From Exiguobacterium sp. BMC-KP (GTDB taxonomy: Bacteria > Bacillota > Bacilli > Exiguobacteriales > Exiguobacteriaceae), in the NCBI RefSeq assembly GCF_001275385.1, contig NZ_LGIW01000013.1, forward strand, positions 62,001 through 126,000: a DNA stretch of 64,000 bases, given 5' to 3'. Both the position numbers and the translations under genes were made by a program. Below the pieces are notes generated by a model. It was not told the origin of the DNA. It saw nothing but the letters and a program-made list of their open reading frames with translations, and ran no database searches. Of this stretch, positions 8,119 to 17,048 are shown piece after piece; within the stretch, counting starts at the first letter, position 1; each line of letters begins with the position of its first letter.

Positions 8119-9312
8119 TTATTTAATATTCTCTAAGATATCCATTGCAGCTCTTTTTGCTGCATGACCGTCATCCCATTCACAATAGTGACGACGAAAT
8201 GCTTCACTCTTCAAATTGAATCGTCGCTCCCACGAATCAATTTGTCTAATTTCTTCAAAAAGAAGTTGTTCGTCTTGAATCAACGGACCCGGTGCTTCTT
8301 TCTCAAAAGAAAAATAAAATCCTCTCAAGTGATCACGATAATGTTTGAGATCATAGGTGTAGAATAGCATAGGACGTTTCAAGTGCGCATAATCGAACAT
8401 CACAGAGGAATAATCCGTCACCAAGATATCTGCCGCTAAGTATAGCTCAGAAATTTCAGGATATCTAGAGGCATTCTTAATCGCTGATACAGCACTCAAA
8501 TCCAGTTGATTTCCAACAAGATAATGGAGTCGTACAAGCATCGTATACTCATCACCAAATTCTTCATCGAATCGTTCAATGGAGAAAGGTAACGTAAATG
8601 AGTAGTTTCCTTGTTCAGCGTAATCATCATCTCGCCATGTTGGAGCATATAAAATAATTTTTTTATCGGATTCTATTTGATAATGTGCCTTTACCCGCTC
8701 GACAAGACTTTCCTGCTTTTCATTTTGGTACAACACATCATTTCTAGGATATCCGATTTCTAACATTTTGCCTTCGTATCCAAACGCTCTTTTGAAAATT
8801 TTACTAGAGTATGCGTTCGGAGAAAGAAGAACATCCCATTTTGCTGACTCTCTTATGAAATCTTTTTTATAGCGATCAGTTGATGTGTTCGCCATTCGGA
8901 CATCAGTCATATCAAGCGCTAATTTTTTTAATGGTGTACCATGCCACGTTTGATAATATAGAGTACCTTTTCGTTTCACTAGCCACGAAGGAAGGCGGCT
9001 ATTGGACACCCAAACGCGAGAAGTAGCTAATAAAAAAATCCATTTGATCGTCATCCGATTCACAGATGTTACATGTTCATCCGTTATAGAAACACCGCGT
9101 TGTTTGCTGATAATCAGTTCTAAGCCGGCGTTCATCTTTTTCAACTCATCGTAGATGGCTTTAGGACTATCATTGTATTGTTTGCCCAAAAAGCTTTCGA
9201 ACATGACACGATTTTTCCGTACCGGAAATAAGGTGAAGATTCGCATCATGGTCCGAAGACTTCGCTCCACCATACCTGTTTTTTTCATGAGTCGAATTAA
9301 TTTCTTCTTCAC
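8119..9312 (-). CDS. CDP-glycerol glycerophosphotransferase family protein (TagB/TagF-like)
   Basis: 397 residues from GTG 9312, chosen because AGAGGG lies nine bases upstream while ATG 9330 has no ribosome binding site. The N-terminus is basic. It contains YYQTWHGTPLK, a block around RLHYLV, and LVTDYSSVMFDYAH, the hallmark motifs of the glycerophosphotransferase domain. It should add glycerol-phosphate units during wall teichoic acid synthesis. It is the first gene of the three-gene cluster. Its role relative to the second copy (priming or elongation) cannot be decided from motifs. No export genes (tagGH) are in the window. Confidence 0.8.
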   Translation of the reverse strand: MKKKLIRLMKKTGMVERSLRTMMRIFTLFPVRKNRVMFESFLGKQYNDSPKAIYDELKKMNAGLELIISKQRGVSITDEHVTSVNRMTIKWIFLLATSRVWVSNSRLPSWLVKRKGTLYYQTWHGTPLKKLALDMTDVRMANTSTDRYKKDFIRESAKWDVLLSPNAYSSKIFKRAFGYEGKMLEIGYPRNDVLYQNEKQESLVERVKAHYQIESDKKIILYAPTWRDDDYAEQGNYSFTLPFSIERFDEEFGDEYTMLVRLHYLVGNQLDLSAVSAIKNASRYPEISELYLAADILVTDYSSVMFDYAHLKRPMLFYTYDLKHYRDHLRGFYFSFEKEAPGPLIQDEQLLFEEIRQIDSWERRFNLKSEAFRRHYCEWDDGHAAKRAAMDILENIK

Positions 9313-9352
9313 AATCAAAATCCCTCTCATACCATATATTCAATACAGCTCA

Positions 9353-10735
9353 TCATAACAAAAAGCGCATCCATTTGGAATTGGTATTTGTTCGCATGTA
9401 GCGGAACGGTAGATCAAATGCCGTCGTGTTTTTGACGATTCCTTTTCGATGGCTGAACGTCTCGAAGCTATATTTCCCGTGATATCCACCCATCCCGCTT
9501 GCTCCGACTCCACCAAATGGTAAGTGGTGCTGTGCGACGTGCATCAGTGTATCGTTGATACATCCACCACCGAACGAAATCCGTTCAAGGATACGATGTT
9601 CGACGGCTTTATTCTCTGTGAACAAATAAAGAGCAAGCGGCTTGTCACGATCATTGACGAACGTGATGACTTCCTCGATTTCACGATATGTGAGTACAGG
9701 TAGAATCGGTCCAAAAATTTCATCTTGCATCAATGGAGCATCCGTCGCCACATCCGTCATGACAGTCGGCGCCATCTTACGGGTTTCTGGATCTACTTGT
9801 CCTCCAAATTCAATCGTACCTTGCGTCAAATAACTGCTTAGACGCTCCAAATGGTCGTCTGAGACGATTTTGACGTACGAAGAAACACCAACACCGTTCC
9901 CGTACTGTTTGAAAGCTTCTTCTTCAATCAATTGCAGGAAGCGTTCTTTGACATCTTCGTGAATCAATACGTAATCCGGAGCAATACATGTTTGCCCAGC
10001 ATTTAACCATTTCCCCCATGCAACCCGCTTGGCTGCTAGACGAAGGTCCGCATCCTTGTGCACGATTGTCGGAGATTTCCCACCTAGCTCAAGCGTGACC
10101 GGTGTCAAATGTTTCGCAGCTGCCTGGTGCACAATTTTTCCGACACGTGTGGAACCCGTAAAGAAGATATAATCAAAGCGCTCGTTCAACAAGGCGCTAC
10201 TGACTTCAGCATCCCCTTCAATGACGATTCCGAATCGTTCATGGAAGGCCGTTTCAAAAACTTCTCGTAATACACGAGAGACGTTCGGTGTCAGCTCGGA
10301 TGGTTTAAGGACGACCGTATTCCCAGCAGCAATCGCGCCAATAACGGGAGCGAGTGCTAATTGGAATGGATAGTTCCATGGTGCGATAACGAGAACATTG
10401 CCATATGGCTCGTACTGAATTTCACTTTTCGATCCGATATGCAAGAGAGGTGTTGCTACACGTTTTGGTCGTGCAAGTCGACGGAGTTGTCTTTCCATCC
10501 GTTGAATCTCTCCGTAAACGAATCCGATTTCAGTTGTGAACGCGTCATGCTGTCCTTTATTAAGATCCTGTTTTAATGCTTCATAAATCGCGGCTTCATG
10601 CGTTTCGATTGCTTGACGTAAGAATGTCAGCATACTTAAGCGAAAGGCTAGACTGCGTGTCGCACCTGTTCGGAAAAAGTGGCGCTGCGTCTGAAGGCGT
10701 TCTGATAGCACTGTTTCTGTAATCGTTGTTTCCAT
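9353..10735 (-). CDS. Aldehyde dehydrogenase (class 3-like, NAD(P)-dependent)
   Basis: 460 residues. Oxidises aldehydes to acids. The general base Glu216 lies in LELGGKSP and the nucleophile Cys250 in NAGQTCIAPDY. The cofactor-binding FFTGSTRVGK is at about 191-200 and WNYPFQL at 120-126. The short length and C-terminal hydrophobic end resemble fatty-aldehyde/class 3 enzymes such as B. subtilis YwdH. It stands alone between the teichoic acid genes and deoD. The substrate cannot be read from the sequence. Confidence 0.9.
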   Translation of the reverse strand: METTITETVLSERLQTQRHFFRTGATRSLAFRLSMLTFLRQAIETHEAAIYEALKQDLNKGQHDAFTTEIGFVYGEIQRMERQLRRLARPKRVATPLLHIGSKSEIQYEPYGNVLVIAPWNYPFQLALAPVIGAIAAGNTVVLKPSELTPNVSRVLREVFETAFHERFGIVIEGDAEVSSALLNERFDYIFFTGSTRVGKIVHQAAAKHLTPVTLELGGKSPTIVHKDADLRLAAKRVAWGKWLNAGQTCIAPDYVLIHEDVKERFLQLIEEEAFKQYGNGVGVSSYVKIVSDDHLERLSSYLTQGTIEFGGQVDPETRKMAPTVMTDVATDAPLMQDEIFGPILPVLTYREIEEVITFVNDRDKPLALYLFTENKAVEHRILERISFGGGCINDTLMHVAQHHLPFGGVGASGMGGYHGKYSFETFSHRKGIVKNTTAFDLPFRYMRTNTNSKWMRFLL

Positions 10736-10802
10736 CCGAGAATCTCCCCTTTAACTGATCTATAACACTGTTCTCATCTTACCATATCTCTTTTTCGATA
10801 CG

Positions 10803-10830
10803 AAAAAAGACGGAGAGGCTTCTCCGTCTT
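10803..10830 (-). terminator. Terminator of deoD
   Basis: AAGACGGAGA and TCTCCGTCTT form a perfect 10-bp stem with a four-base loop, followed by a T run on the minus strand. Confidence 0.9.
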
Positions 10831-10835
10831 CCTTC

Positions 10836-11543
10836 TTATAATTGAATCGCTGTCTCAAGCGCAACTTTCATCATATCGTTGAATGTCGTCTGGCGCTCTT
10901 CCGATGTCGTTTCTTCTCCTGTCAACAGATGATCTGAAATCGTCAAGATCGTCAATGCATTCACTTTATGTTTCGCTGCAAGCGTGTAAAGACCTGCCGC
11001 TTCCATTTCGATCGCAAGACATCCGAAATCGGCCCATTTTTTGAAATGGTGGAAGTCATCTTGATAGAACTGATCCGTCGTGAAGATTTGACCGACTTTT
11101 GCATCGATACCTTGTTCTTTTGCTGCTGTATACGCTTTATGCAACAAATCAAAAGAAGCTGTCGGTGCGTAGTCTAAGCCGTTAAAACGAACACGGTTTT
11201 GTGCCATGTCATGAGAAGCACTCATCGCGATGACGACGTCACGGACCTTAACGTCTGGCGTGATACCACCAGCAGTTCCGACACGGATCAAGTTCTTCGC
11301 ACCGTACGACTGAACGAGTTCATTCGCATAGATCGACATCGATGGTACACCCATGCCTGTTCCTTGAACCGAAACTTTTTTACCTTTATAAGTACCTGTA
11401 AAGCCATACATTCCTCGAACTTCATTGTAGAGAACGACATCCTCTAAAAACGTCTCAGCGATGTATTTAGCACGTAACGGATCTCCTGGAAGTAAGACCG
11501 TTTCGGCGATTTGTCCTTCAGCTGCATTAATGTGTACACTCAT
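10836..11543 (-). CDS. deoD: Purine nucleoside phosphorylase DeoD
   Basis: 235 residues. Splits purine (deoxy)nucleosides with phosphate into base and (deoxy)ribose-1-phosphate. It has the trimer/hexamer-type PNP signatures: LPGDPLRA near the N-terminus, [16 protein letters not shown]-like [19 protein letters not shown] and the catalytic Asp in TISDHL. GAGGAG precedes the start. It is monocistronic with its own terminator. The purine permease at 14230 is a functional but not physical neighbour. Confidence 0.95.
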   Translation of the reverse strand: MSVHINAAEGQIAETVLLPGDPLRAKYIAETFLEDVVLYNEVRGMYGFTGTYKGKKVSVQGTGMGVPSMSIYANELVQSYGAKNLIRVGTAGGITPDVKVRDVVIAMSASHDMAQNRVRFNGLDYAPTASFDLLHKAYTAAKEQGIDAKVGQIFTTDQFYQDDFHHFKKWADFGCLAIEMEAAGLYTLAAKHKVNALTILTISDHLLTGEETTSEERQTTFNDMMKVALETAIQL

Positions 11544-11567
11544 GTACGATTCCTCCTCGATAGTCGT

Positions 11568-12272
11568 TTAAATCGACAACAATTCACGAAACTCATTCGG
11601 TGTCATGCCGAATTGTTTTTTGAACACTTTCCGAAAATACTTATCGTCCTGATATCCGACTTCAAGTGCGATTTCGTAAATGCGCGCTTCCGTCTCACTC
11701 AATAATTCCTTCGCCCGATTCAAGCGAATCGTTTGAATGTAATCAGATAAGTTAACAGAAAAACGCTGTTTGAAGCGTCGTGATATATACTCTCGGCTCA
11801 AGTAAAACCGTTCGCTCATGAATTGTAGTGTCAATTCTTCCGCATAATGCGTTTCGATGTATTTGGCGATTTGATCAATCGCTTCCCCTGATTCCACTAC
11901 CGGATGGATACATTCCATCGCGCGGGACAAGGCATCATTGAGTACATCTGGATCAACAGGCTTCAATAAATAATCGAAGGATTGATGCAAAATGGCACGC
12001 CGCATATACGTATAATCATCATACCCTGTCAGCACGATCGTGACGACCTTTGGATGATGATTTTTTGTCCATTCTAGTAACGTTAATCCGTCGAGTCCTG
12101 GCATTTCGACATCTGTCAGCATTAAATCAATCGTTCCGGTATCCAGTAAGCGTTTGGCTTCTTCCCCATGTTCCGCCTCGTAAATGCGTGAGACCTGCCA
12201 ACTGTCCCATTCTCCGAGCAGTTTGACCGCTTCCCGTACATGTTGTTCATCGTCTACGATCAATACATTCAT
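11568..12272 (-). CDS. YesN-like response regulator with AraC-type DNA-binding domain
   Basis: 234 residues. The receiver domain contains LMLTDVEMPGLDG with the phospho-acceptor Asp at about 53. The C-terminal AraC/XylS domain (about 135-232) has two helix-turn-helix units, including YLSREYISRRFKQRF and EIALEVGYQDDKYFRKVFKK. Such regulators usually control carbohydrate ABC importers. Its start overlaps the kinase stop by four bases. The nearest sugar importer genes are the split set at 15579 and 21043-22814, whose promoters share a 17-bp element. That they are its targets is inference. Confidence 0.9.
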   Translation of the reverse strand: MNVLIVDDEQHVREAVKLLGEWDSWQVSRIYEAEHGEEAKRLLDTGTIDLMLTDVEMPGLDGLTLLEWTKNHHPKVVTIVLTGYDDYTYMRRAILHQSFDYLLKPVDPDVLNDALSRAMECIHPVVESGEAIDQIAKYIETHYAEELTLQFMSERFYLSREYISRRFKQRFSVNLSDYIQTIRLNRAKELLSETEARIYEIALEVGYQDDKYFRKVFKKQFGMTPNEFRELLSI

Positions 12273-14032
12273 GTCAATTCCCCCTTCTCATATGGAATCC
12301 GAATCACGATTTTGAATCCACCCTTTACAGATGCAGAAGAGAGCGTCATATTTGCTTCCTCCCCGTAAAAAATCAAGAGACGTTCATAAATATTATGGAG
12401 ACCAATCCCACTTGTCTCAAGATCTTCCGGACTACGATGCATGCGCATTTTCCGATCAATTTCTTCGAGTCGCCCTGCTTCGAGGACGGCGCCGCTATTC
12501 TCAATTTGAATGATGAGGCGTCCGCCGTCCGTCCGTACTTTATAAGCGAGATAGTTTTCTGTTGCTGCTAATTGTTGACGGAAGGCGTGCTTAAAATAGT
12601 TTTCAGCAAACGGTTGTAAAATCATCTTTGGTACTTCAATGTCATTGAGGTGCCAAGGGACGTCGACGATATAACGGAACCGTTCTGGAAAACGTTGCTG
12701 TTGCAAACGAATATACGCCTGGAGATGATCGACTTCTTGTTTTAACGTCACGATCGTCTGCTCATTATTCATCGAGTAACGCATCATTTGAGATAAACCC
12801 GTGATGGAGCGATACGCGATCTTCCGGTCTCCTTGTAACGTCGTCGTACCGATGGATTGCAAGGCGTTGAATAAAAAGTGTGGATTGAGCTGGGATTGTA
12901 ATGCCCGTAGCTCATTCGTCCGATTCTCAAGTGCCAGTCGATACTCCCGTTTGATTAAACGATCGATGCGTTGAATCATACGTTGAAACTGGCGGTTGAG
13001 TAATCCAATCTCGTCATTCGTCGTCGCAACGAATGGCGCTGATAAATCCCCTTGTTCGACTCGCCAGACATTTGCCGTCAACTGTTTGATTGGTTTCGTA
13101 ATCTGCATGGCAACGAGACTTGCTGCAATGATCATGACAAATAGTGAGACGAGACCAATCAAAACAAGAATCAATGCTGTTTCGTTCGCTCCTTGGATGA
13201 CCGATGCATACGGAATTCGTTTGACTAGTGTTAGTGGAACTCCATTCGTCATCGTCTTCGAGTAGACAATGAAAGATTTTCCGACACGTAAACTCCCACT
13301 CTTCCCAGTAAATTGATCTACTGGTAGTTTCATCTCTGCTCCAGTCTGTGCCAAAACACGCTGATCTGTCATCAACCACAACGATTCTTCTGGATCATTC
13401 TCGAACAGCTTCAACTGTTGTTCAAACACACGGACAGGGATATCCACCGAGAGGAAGCCGAGCGGCTCATCTGTTTCGACACGATCGATGCGATAACGAA
13501 AACTAACAACTTGTTTTTCATCGAGAATCATCGTGTGTACATTATACGGTTCAATGGTGTGCGCCCCGTCAATTAACCAGCCATTTTTTTGTTTCATCAA
13601 TTGAAAGTAATCCGTTTCCTGCATCCAATCGAATGTTCCCCGACTCGTCGTTTTCATATTGTAGACCGAATACTCCGAATAGCCATTTAAGATGACGAAA
13701 TGCAACTGCTCGATATCCTGACGGGACAAAAACAGACCTAACATCGCTCGCGAAACGACTCCATCCGATTCGTCTAGTTCCTTGTCTGCTCCAACACGCA
13801 TGATGTTCATCAACGAACGATTCGCATACAGACTCGTCGATAGACGGCGAATATCCTCTATGTAGTGGGTCACCTGTGTATTTCCCCGCGTCAACACATT
13901 CAGGCTAGAACGTTCTGCCTGTTCGATGTTTTGATGCCGCACATACAAGTAGGAAATCGATGTCGCGAGGGCTGTTGGAATCAAGATTGCCAGGACGACG
14001 AGACGAATCAAACGCGTCCGGATACTTTTCAT
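12269..14032 (-). CDS. YesM-like sensor histidine kinase
   Basis: 587 residues from ATG 14032; the longer frame to 14074 lacks a proper ribosome binding site, while GGATGGGGG precedes 14032. Two membrane segments (about 10-32 and 280-305) flank an extracellular Cache-like sensor. A HAMP linker follows. The His_kinase domain has the acceptor histidine in QLNPHFLFNALQ and a C-terminal ATPase domain with SGIGLHNIYERL. It forms a pair with the AraC-type regulator downstream. Sugars or their breakdown products are the usual signal of this family. Confidence 0.9.
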   Translation of the reverse strand: MKSIRTRLIRLVVLAILIPTALATSISYLYVRHQNIEQAERSSLNVLTRGNTQVTHYIEDIRRLSTSLYANRSLMNIMRVGADKELDESDGVVSRAMLGLFLSRQDIEQLHFVILNGYSEYSVYNMKTTSRGTFDWMQETDYFQLMKQKNGWLIDGAHTIEPYNVHTMILDEKQVVSFRYRIDRVETDEPLGFLSVDIPVRVFEQQLKLFENDPEESLWLMTDQRVLAQTGAEMKLPVDQFTGKSGSLRVGKSFIVYSKTMTNGVPLTLVKRIPYASVIQGANETALILVLIGLVSLFVMIIAASLVAMQITKPIKQLTANVWRVEQGDLSAPFVATTNDEIGLLNRQFQRMIQRIDRLIKREYRLALENRTNELRALQSQLNPHFLFNALQSIGTTTLQGDRKIAYRSITGLSQMMRYSMNNEQTIVTLKQEVDHLQAYIRLQQQRFPERFRYIVDVPWHLNDIEVPKMILQPFAENYFKHAFRQQLAATENYLAYKVRTDGGRLIIQIENSGAVLEAGRLEEIDRKMRMHRSPEDLETSGIGLHNIYERLLIFYGEEANMTLSSASVKGGFKIVIRIPYEKGELT

Positions 14033-14156
14033 AAAAGGCGCCCCCATCCTTTTTCTTGTAATCAATCGTATCATAACCTTGAATCCGCTTACATCATTTC
14101 CTGATATTCTCTTTCTCGATTCGCTAAAAAAATTCTTTTCTGTTTCGACTTGATTC

Positions 14157-14190
14157 CGAATGAATTTTACTATAACATCATCAATGTTCG
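14157..14190 (+). promoter_or_regulatory. Possible PurR-type operator (two inverted PurBox-like sites)
   Basis: CGAATGAA at 14157-14164 and, inverted, ATGTTCG at 14184-14190 (CGAACAT on the other strand) flank a TATAAC element. The CGAA cores face each other with 26 bases between them. B. subtilis PurR uses paired inverted CGAAC-containing boxes in front of purine genes, and the downstream gene is a purine permease. The first box is degenerate. Confidence 0.4.
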
Positions 14191-14229
14191 TTTTTTAATC
14201 AATTTGTTATGAAGGTGGTCCTTTTATCC

Positions 14230-15519
14230 ATGTTTAAACTTGCCGCACATCAAACAACCGTAAAACGTGAAATCCAAGCTGGATTCGTGACGTTCATTAC
14301 GATGGCATATATTTTGCTCGTCAACCCGACGATTTTAGCAGATGCCGGTATCCCGCAAGCTCAAGCTTTTTCTGCGACGATCATCGCGACATTGATCGGT
14401 ACACTTCTGATGGGACTTTATGCGAATCTCCCCATCGCAGTCGCACCCGGAATGGGACTCAATGCGTATTTTACTTACACACTTGTCGTTGGTGAAAAAA
14501 TCCCATATCAAACAGCACTCTCAGTCGTATTCGTCGCTGGTGTCATTTTCTTATTGTTATCACTCTCACCGATTCGAACGAAGTTAATTGAAATCATTCC
14601 GATGACATTAAAGCTTGCTATCACAGGTGGAATCGGTCTCTTCATCGCTTCACTCGGTCTGAAGATGTCAGGAATTTTAGTCGCTAGTGAAGATACACTC
14701 GTCACAATCGGTGCATTGACATCACCAGAAGCACTCATTACGCTCATTGGACTGTTAGTTGCAGCTATTTTGACGATCAAACGTGTACCAGGTGCTATTT
14801 TGTACGCCATGGTCCTTTCTGGATTGATTGCATTCTTGACAGGTGAATTGAAGTTTTCCGATTCCTTCGTCGCATTACCAACATTACCAGAAGGACTGAT
14901 CATCACTAATCCGTTCAACGCCATTCAAGATGTGTTCCAATATGGTTTGTTCAGTGGTGTTCTCTCATTCGTGCTCGTGACGATGTTTGACACGACAGGA
15001 ACGATGGTCGCAGTTGGAGAACAAGCCGGACTAATTGAAGAAGATGGATCGTTGAAAAACAGCGAACGTGCACTATTATCTGATTCAACAGCAATGGTTG
15101 CTGGTTCATTGTTTGGAACAAGCCCAACAACCGCTTACGTAGAATCTGCAGCAGGTGTCGCTGCTGGTGGACGAACTGGACTCACATCCGTGACAGTCGG
15201 AATTTTATTCGGCTTATCTGCCATCTTCGGACCGTTCGTTCAATCAATTTCGAGTGTTCCAGCAATCACTGCTCCAGCATTGATTTTAGTCGGTGCCTTC
15301 ATGATTCAAAATATTAAACAGATTCCATGGGATGATTTCAGTGAAGCATTCACGGCTTTTCTTGTCATCTTGATCATGCCATTATCCGGTAGTATCGCAA
15401 CTGGTATCGCATTTGGTTTCATCGTCTATCCGATTATGAAAGCTATCCAAAAAGAGCGCGTTCATCCACTCATCTATGTATTCGCGCTTCTCTTCTTCAT
15501 TCAATTATTCTTCCTGTAA
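14230..15519 (+). CDS. NCS2-family purine permease (AzgA/PbuG type)
   Basis: 429 residues from ATG 14230 (AAGGTGG 11 bases upstream; ATG 14209 has no ribosome binding site). About 12 hydrophobic helices. Imports hypoxanthine, guanine or adenine with protons. Family motifs are FITMAYILLVNP, APGMGLNAYF and MFDTTGTMVAVGEQAG followed by STAMVAGSLFGTSPTTAYVESAAG. Substrate preference within the PbuG/PbuO/AzgA branch cannot be assigned by eye. No purine riboswitch was seen in the leader. A PurBox-like pair overlaps the promoter region. Confidence 0.9.
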   Translation: MFKLAAHQTTVKREIQAGFVTFITMAYILLVNPTILADAGIPQAQAFSATIIATLIGTLLMGLYANLPIAVAPGMGLNAYFTYTLVVGEKIPYQTALSVVFVAGVIFLLLSLSPIRTKLIEIIPMTLKLAITGGIGLFIASLGLKMSGILVASEDTLVTIGALTSPEALITLIGLLVAAILTIKRVPGAILYAMVLSGLIAFLTGELKFSDSFVALPTLPEGLIITNPFNAIQDVFQYGLFSGVLSFVLVTMFDTTGTMVAVGEQAGLIEEDGSLKNSERALLSDSTAMVAGSLFGTSPTTAYVESAAGVAAGGRTGLTSVTVGILFGLSAIFGPFVQSISSVPAITAPALILVGAFMIQNIKQIPWDDFSEAFTAFLVILIMPLSGSIATGIAFGFIVYPIMKAIQKERVHPLIYVFALLFFIQLFFL

Positions 15520-15574
15520 TACAAAAAACATGCCTGTTCCGTTAATTGATCGGACCAGGCATGTTTTTTGTATT
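15518..15574. terminator. Bidirectional terminator between permease and binding protein
   Basis: AATACAAAAAACATGCCTG and its complement form a near-perfect stem of 24 bases per arm (15518-15541 and 15551-15574), with A/T runs on both sides serving the convergent genes. Confidence 0.92.
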
Positions 15575-15578
15575 ATTC

Positions 15579-16859
15579 TTATTTCTTCATTTTATCCCAT
15601 GTCTTCGTAAAATCTTGCAACATTTCGTCAGCCGTTTTTTGCTTACCGACATATGCTTGCATGATTGCTCCGAACTCGTTTACTGCTCCATCCGGATACT
15701 TGAACCAGTTCCATGAGATTGTTTTTCCATCTTTCGAGTACGCTTGAATATCATCTGCAAGCGGTCCTAAATCCTTCGCTTCGATTGATTTGAAAGCTGG
15801 AATGAATTTGAATTTATTGACCATATAATCTTTCCCTGTATCAGATGTTGCCATCCATTCGAGGAATTTTTTTGCTTCTGCTTTATTCTTCGAGTTCTTG
15901 TTGACAACCCAGTTGTTTGGTACGCCGACAGGAAGACGATCCATCTTTTCTTTATCATCATTAATCGGCATCGGGATGAAGCCCATGTTGATTTCAGGGT
16001 TTACATCCGTGATCAATTGTTGTGCCCAGTTCCCTTGTTGAATCATCGCTGTCTTACCTTCAGCAAACTGAGAAACTTGTGTGTTGTAATCCGTCGTCAA
16101 CGGATTTTTGTTCCCGTACTTGATCGTTAAATCAAATAGATTCATGAACTCCTTGAACTGTTTGTTGTCTTCAAACTTTGCTTTTCCAGCATTCAAGTCC
16201 GCGATGAACTGGTCCGGATCATCCTGCTGCGCGACCGGAATGTTCAAAAGGTGATTTCCAAGAACCCACCACTCTCCGTATCCGATCGAGAACGGTGTCA
16301 CTCCATCTGCTTTCAATTTCTTCGAAGCATCAGTCAACTCAGTTAACGTTTTTGGAAGTTCTGTGATACCAGCTTTTTTGAAGATATCCTTATTATAGAT
16401 GAAACCATATCCTTCGAGGTTCATCGGCATTCCGTATAACTTCCCGTCGATTGTCATCGGCTCTTTTGAGAGGTCTGTCAAATCACTGACCCATTTTTCA
16501 TCCGATAGGTCTTCTAGTTTGTCCTGCCATGTTTTCGCTTCTGTGAATCCACCGTTGTTGAAAACATCAGGTTCATTGCCTGAAGCGAATTGTGATTTCA
16601 GAGCCGCACCATAATCCGATCCGCCACCAACAGTTTGTACGACGACTTTCGTTCCTGTTTCCTTCTCATATGCTTTTGCCATCTTTTCCATGTCTTTTGC
16701 GATTTCAGCCTTGAATTGGAATACGTTGAGCGTCTTACCATCTTTTGAACCACTATCTTTCGAGTCATCGCTATTCAATGTACCGCCACCACATGCTGCC
16801 AAAGCGACAACCATCGCCGTCGTGACGACAGGTAATGCTGCCCATCTTCTTTTACGCAT
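15579..16859 (-). CDS. Sugar-binding lipoprotein of an ABC importer
   Basis: 426 residues. A signal peptide with lipobox ALAAC places the lipidated cysteine at 23. The mature part is a family 1 extracellular solute-binding protein with an FNNGGF segment and EGYGFIYNKDIFKKAGI, typical of maltose/oligosaccharide binders. It should capture a sugar outside the cell and hand it to the permeases at 21043-22814, which are unusually separated from it by about 4 kb of unrelated genes. A perfect cre and a 17-bp element shared with the permease promoter lie upstream. Confidence 0.9.
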   Translation of the reverse strand: MRKRRWAALPVVTTAMVVALAACGGGTLNSDDSKDSGSKDGKTLNVFQFKAEIAKDMEKMAKAYEKETGTKVVVQTVGGGSDYGAALKSQFASGNEPDVFNNGGFTEAKTWQDKLEDLSDEKWVSDLTDLSKEPMTIDGKLYGMPMNLEGYGFIYNKDIFKKAGITELPKTLTELTDASKKLKADGVTPFSIGYGEWWVLGNHLLNIPVAQQDDPDQFIADLNAGKAKFEDNKQFKEFMNLFDLTIKYGNKNPLTTDYNTQVSQFAEGKTAMIQQGNWAQQLITDVNPEINMGFIPMPINDDKEKMDRLPVGVPNNWVVNKNSKNKAEAKKFLEWMATSDTGKDYMVNKFKFIPAFKSIEAKDLGPLADDIQAYSKDGKTISWNWFKYPDGAVNEFGAIMQAYVGKQKTADEMLQDFTKTWDKMKK

Positions 16860-16912
16860 TCGGATTCCCTCCCTGATTTCGTTTCATATTCGTGCTACAT
16901 CTTCACAATAAA

Positions 16913-16926
16913 TGAAAACGCTTGCA
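16913..16926 (-). promoter_or_regulatory. CcpA cre site at the sugar-binding protein promoter
   Basis: TGAAAACGCTTGCA matches the cre consensus TGNAANCGNWNNCA at every position. It lies 54-67 bases before the start codon, so glucose repression by CcpA is expected. Confidence 0.8.
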
Positions 16927-16953
16927 ATGAAGAGAGAGAAAGTTGTCCGGTGT

Positions 16954-16970
16954 GGTGGAAAATATTGAAC
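16954..16970 (-). promoter_or_regulatory. 17-bp element shared with the permease promoter (copy 1)
   Basis: GGTGGAAAATATTGAAC on the plus strand (GTTCAATATTTTCCACC in the direction of transcription) is identical to 22886-22902. It lies 95-111 bases upstream of the binding-protein start. It is a probable activator site common to both halves of the importer. Confidence 0.6.
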
Positions 16971-17048
16971 AATCGTTATCCGAGTCTTTTCATCGGAATT
17001 GTTGTATCATGAAACTAGAGATTCTTTCATGAATAGGAGTTTGATGCC

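Noticed and set aside
14033-14229. Purine riboswitch before the permease
   Set aside because: None of the conserved loop sequences of the purine aptamer were found.
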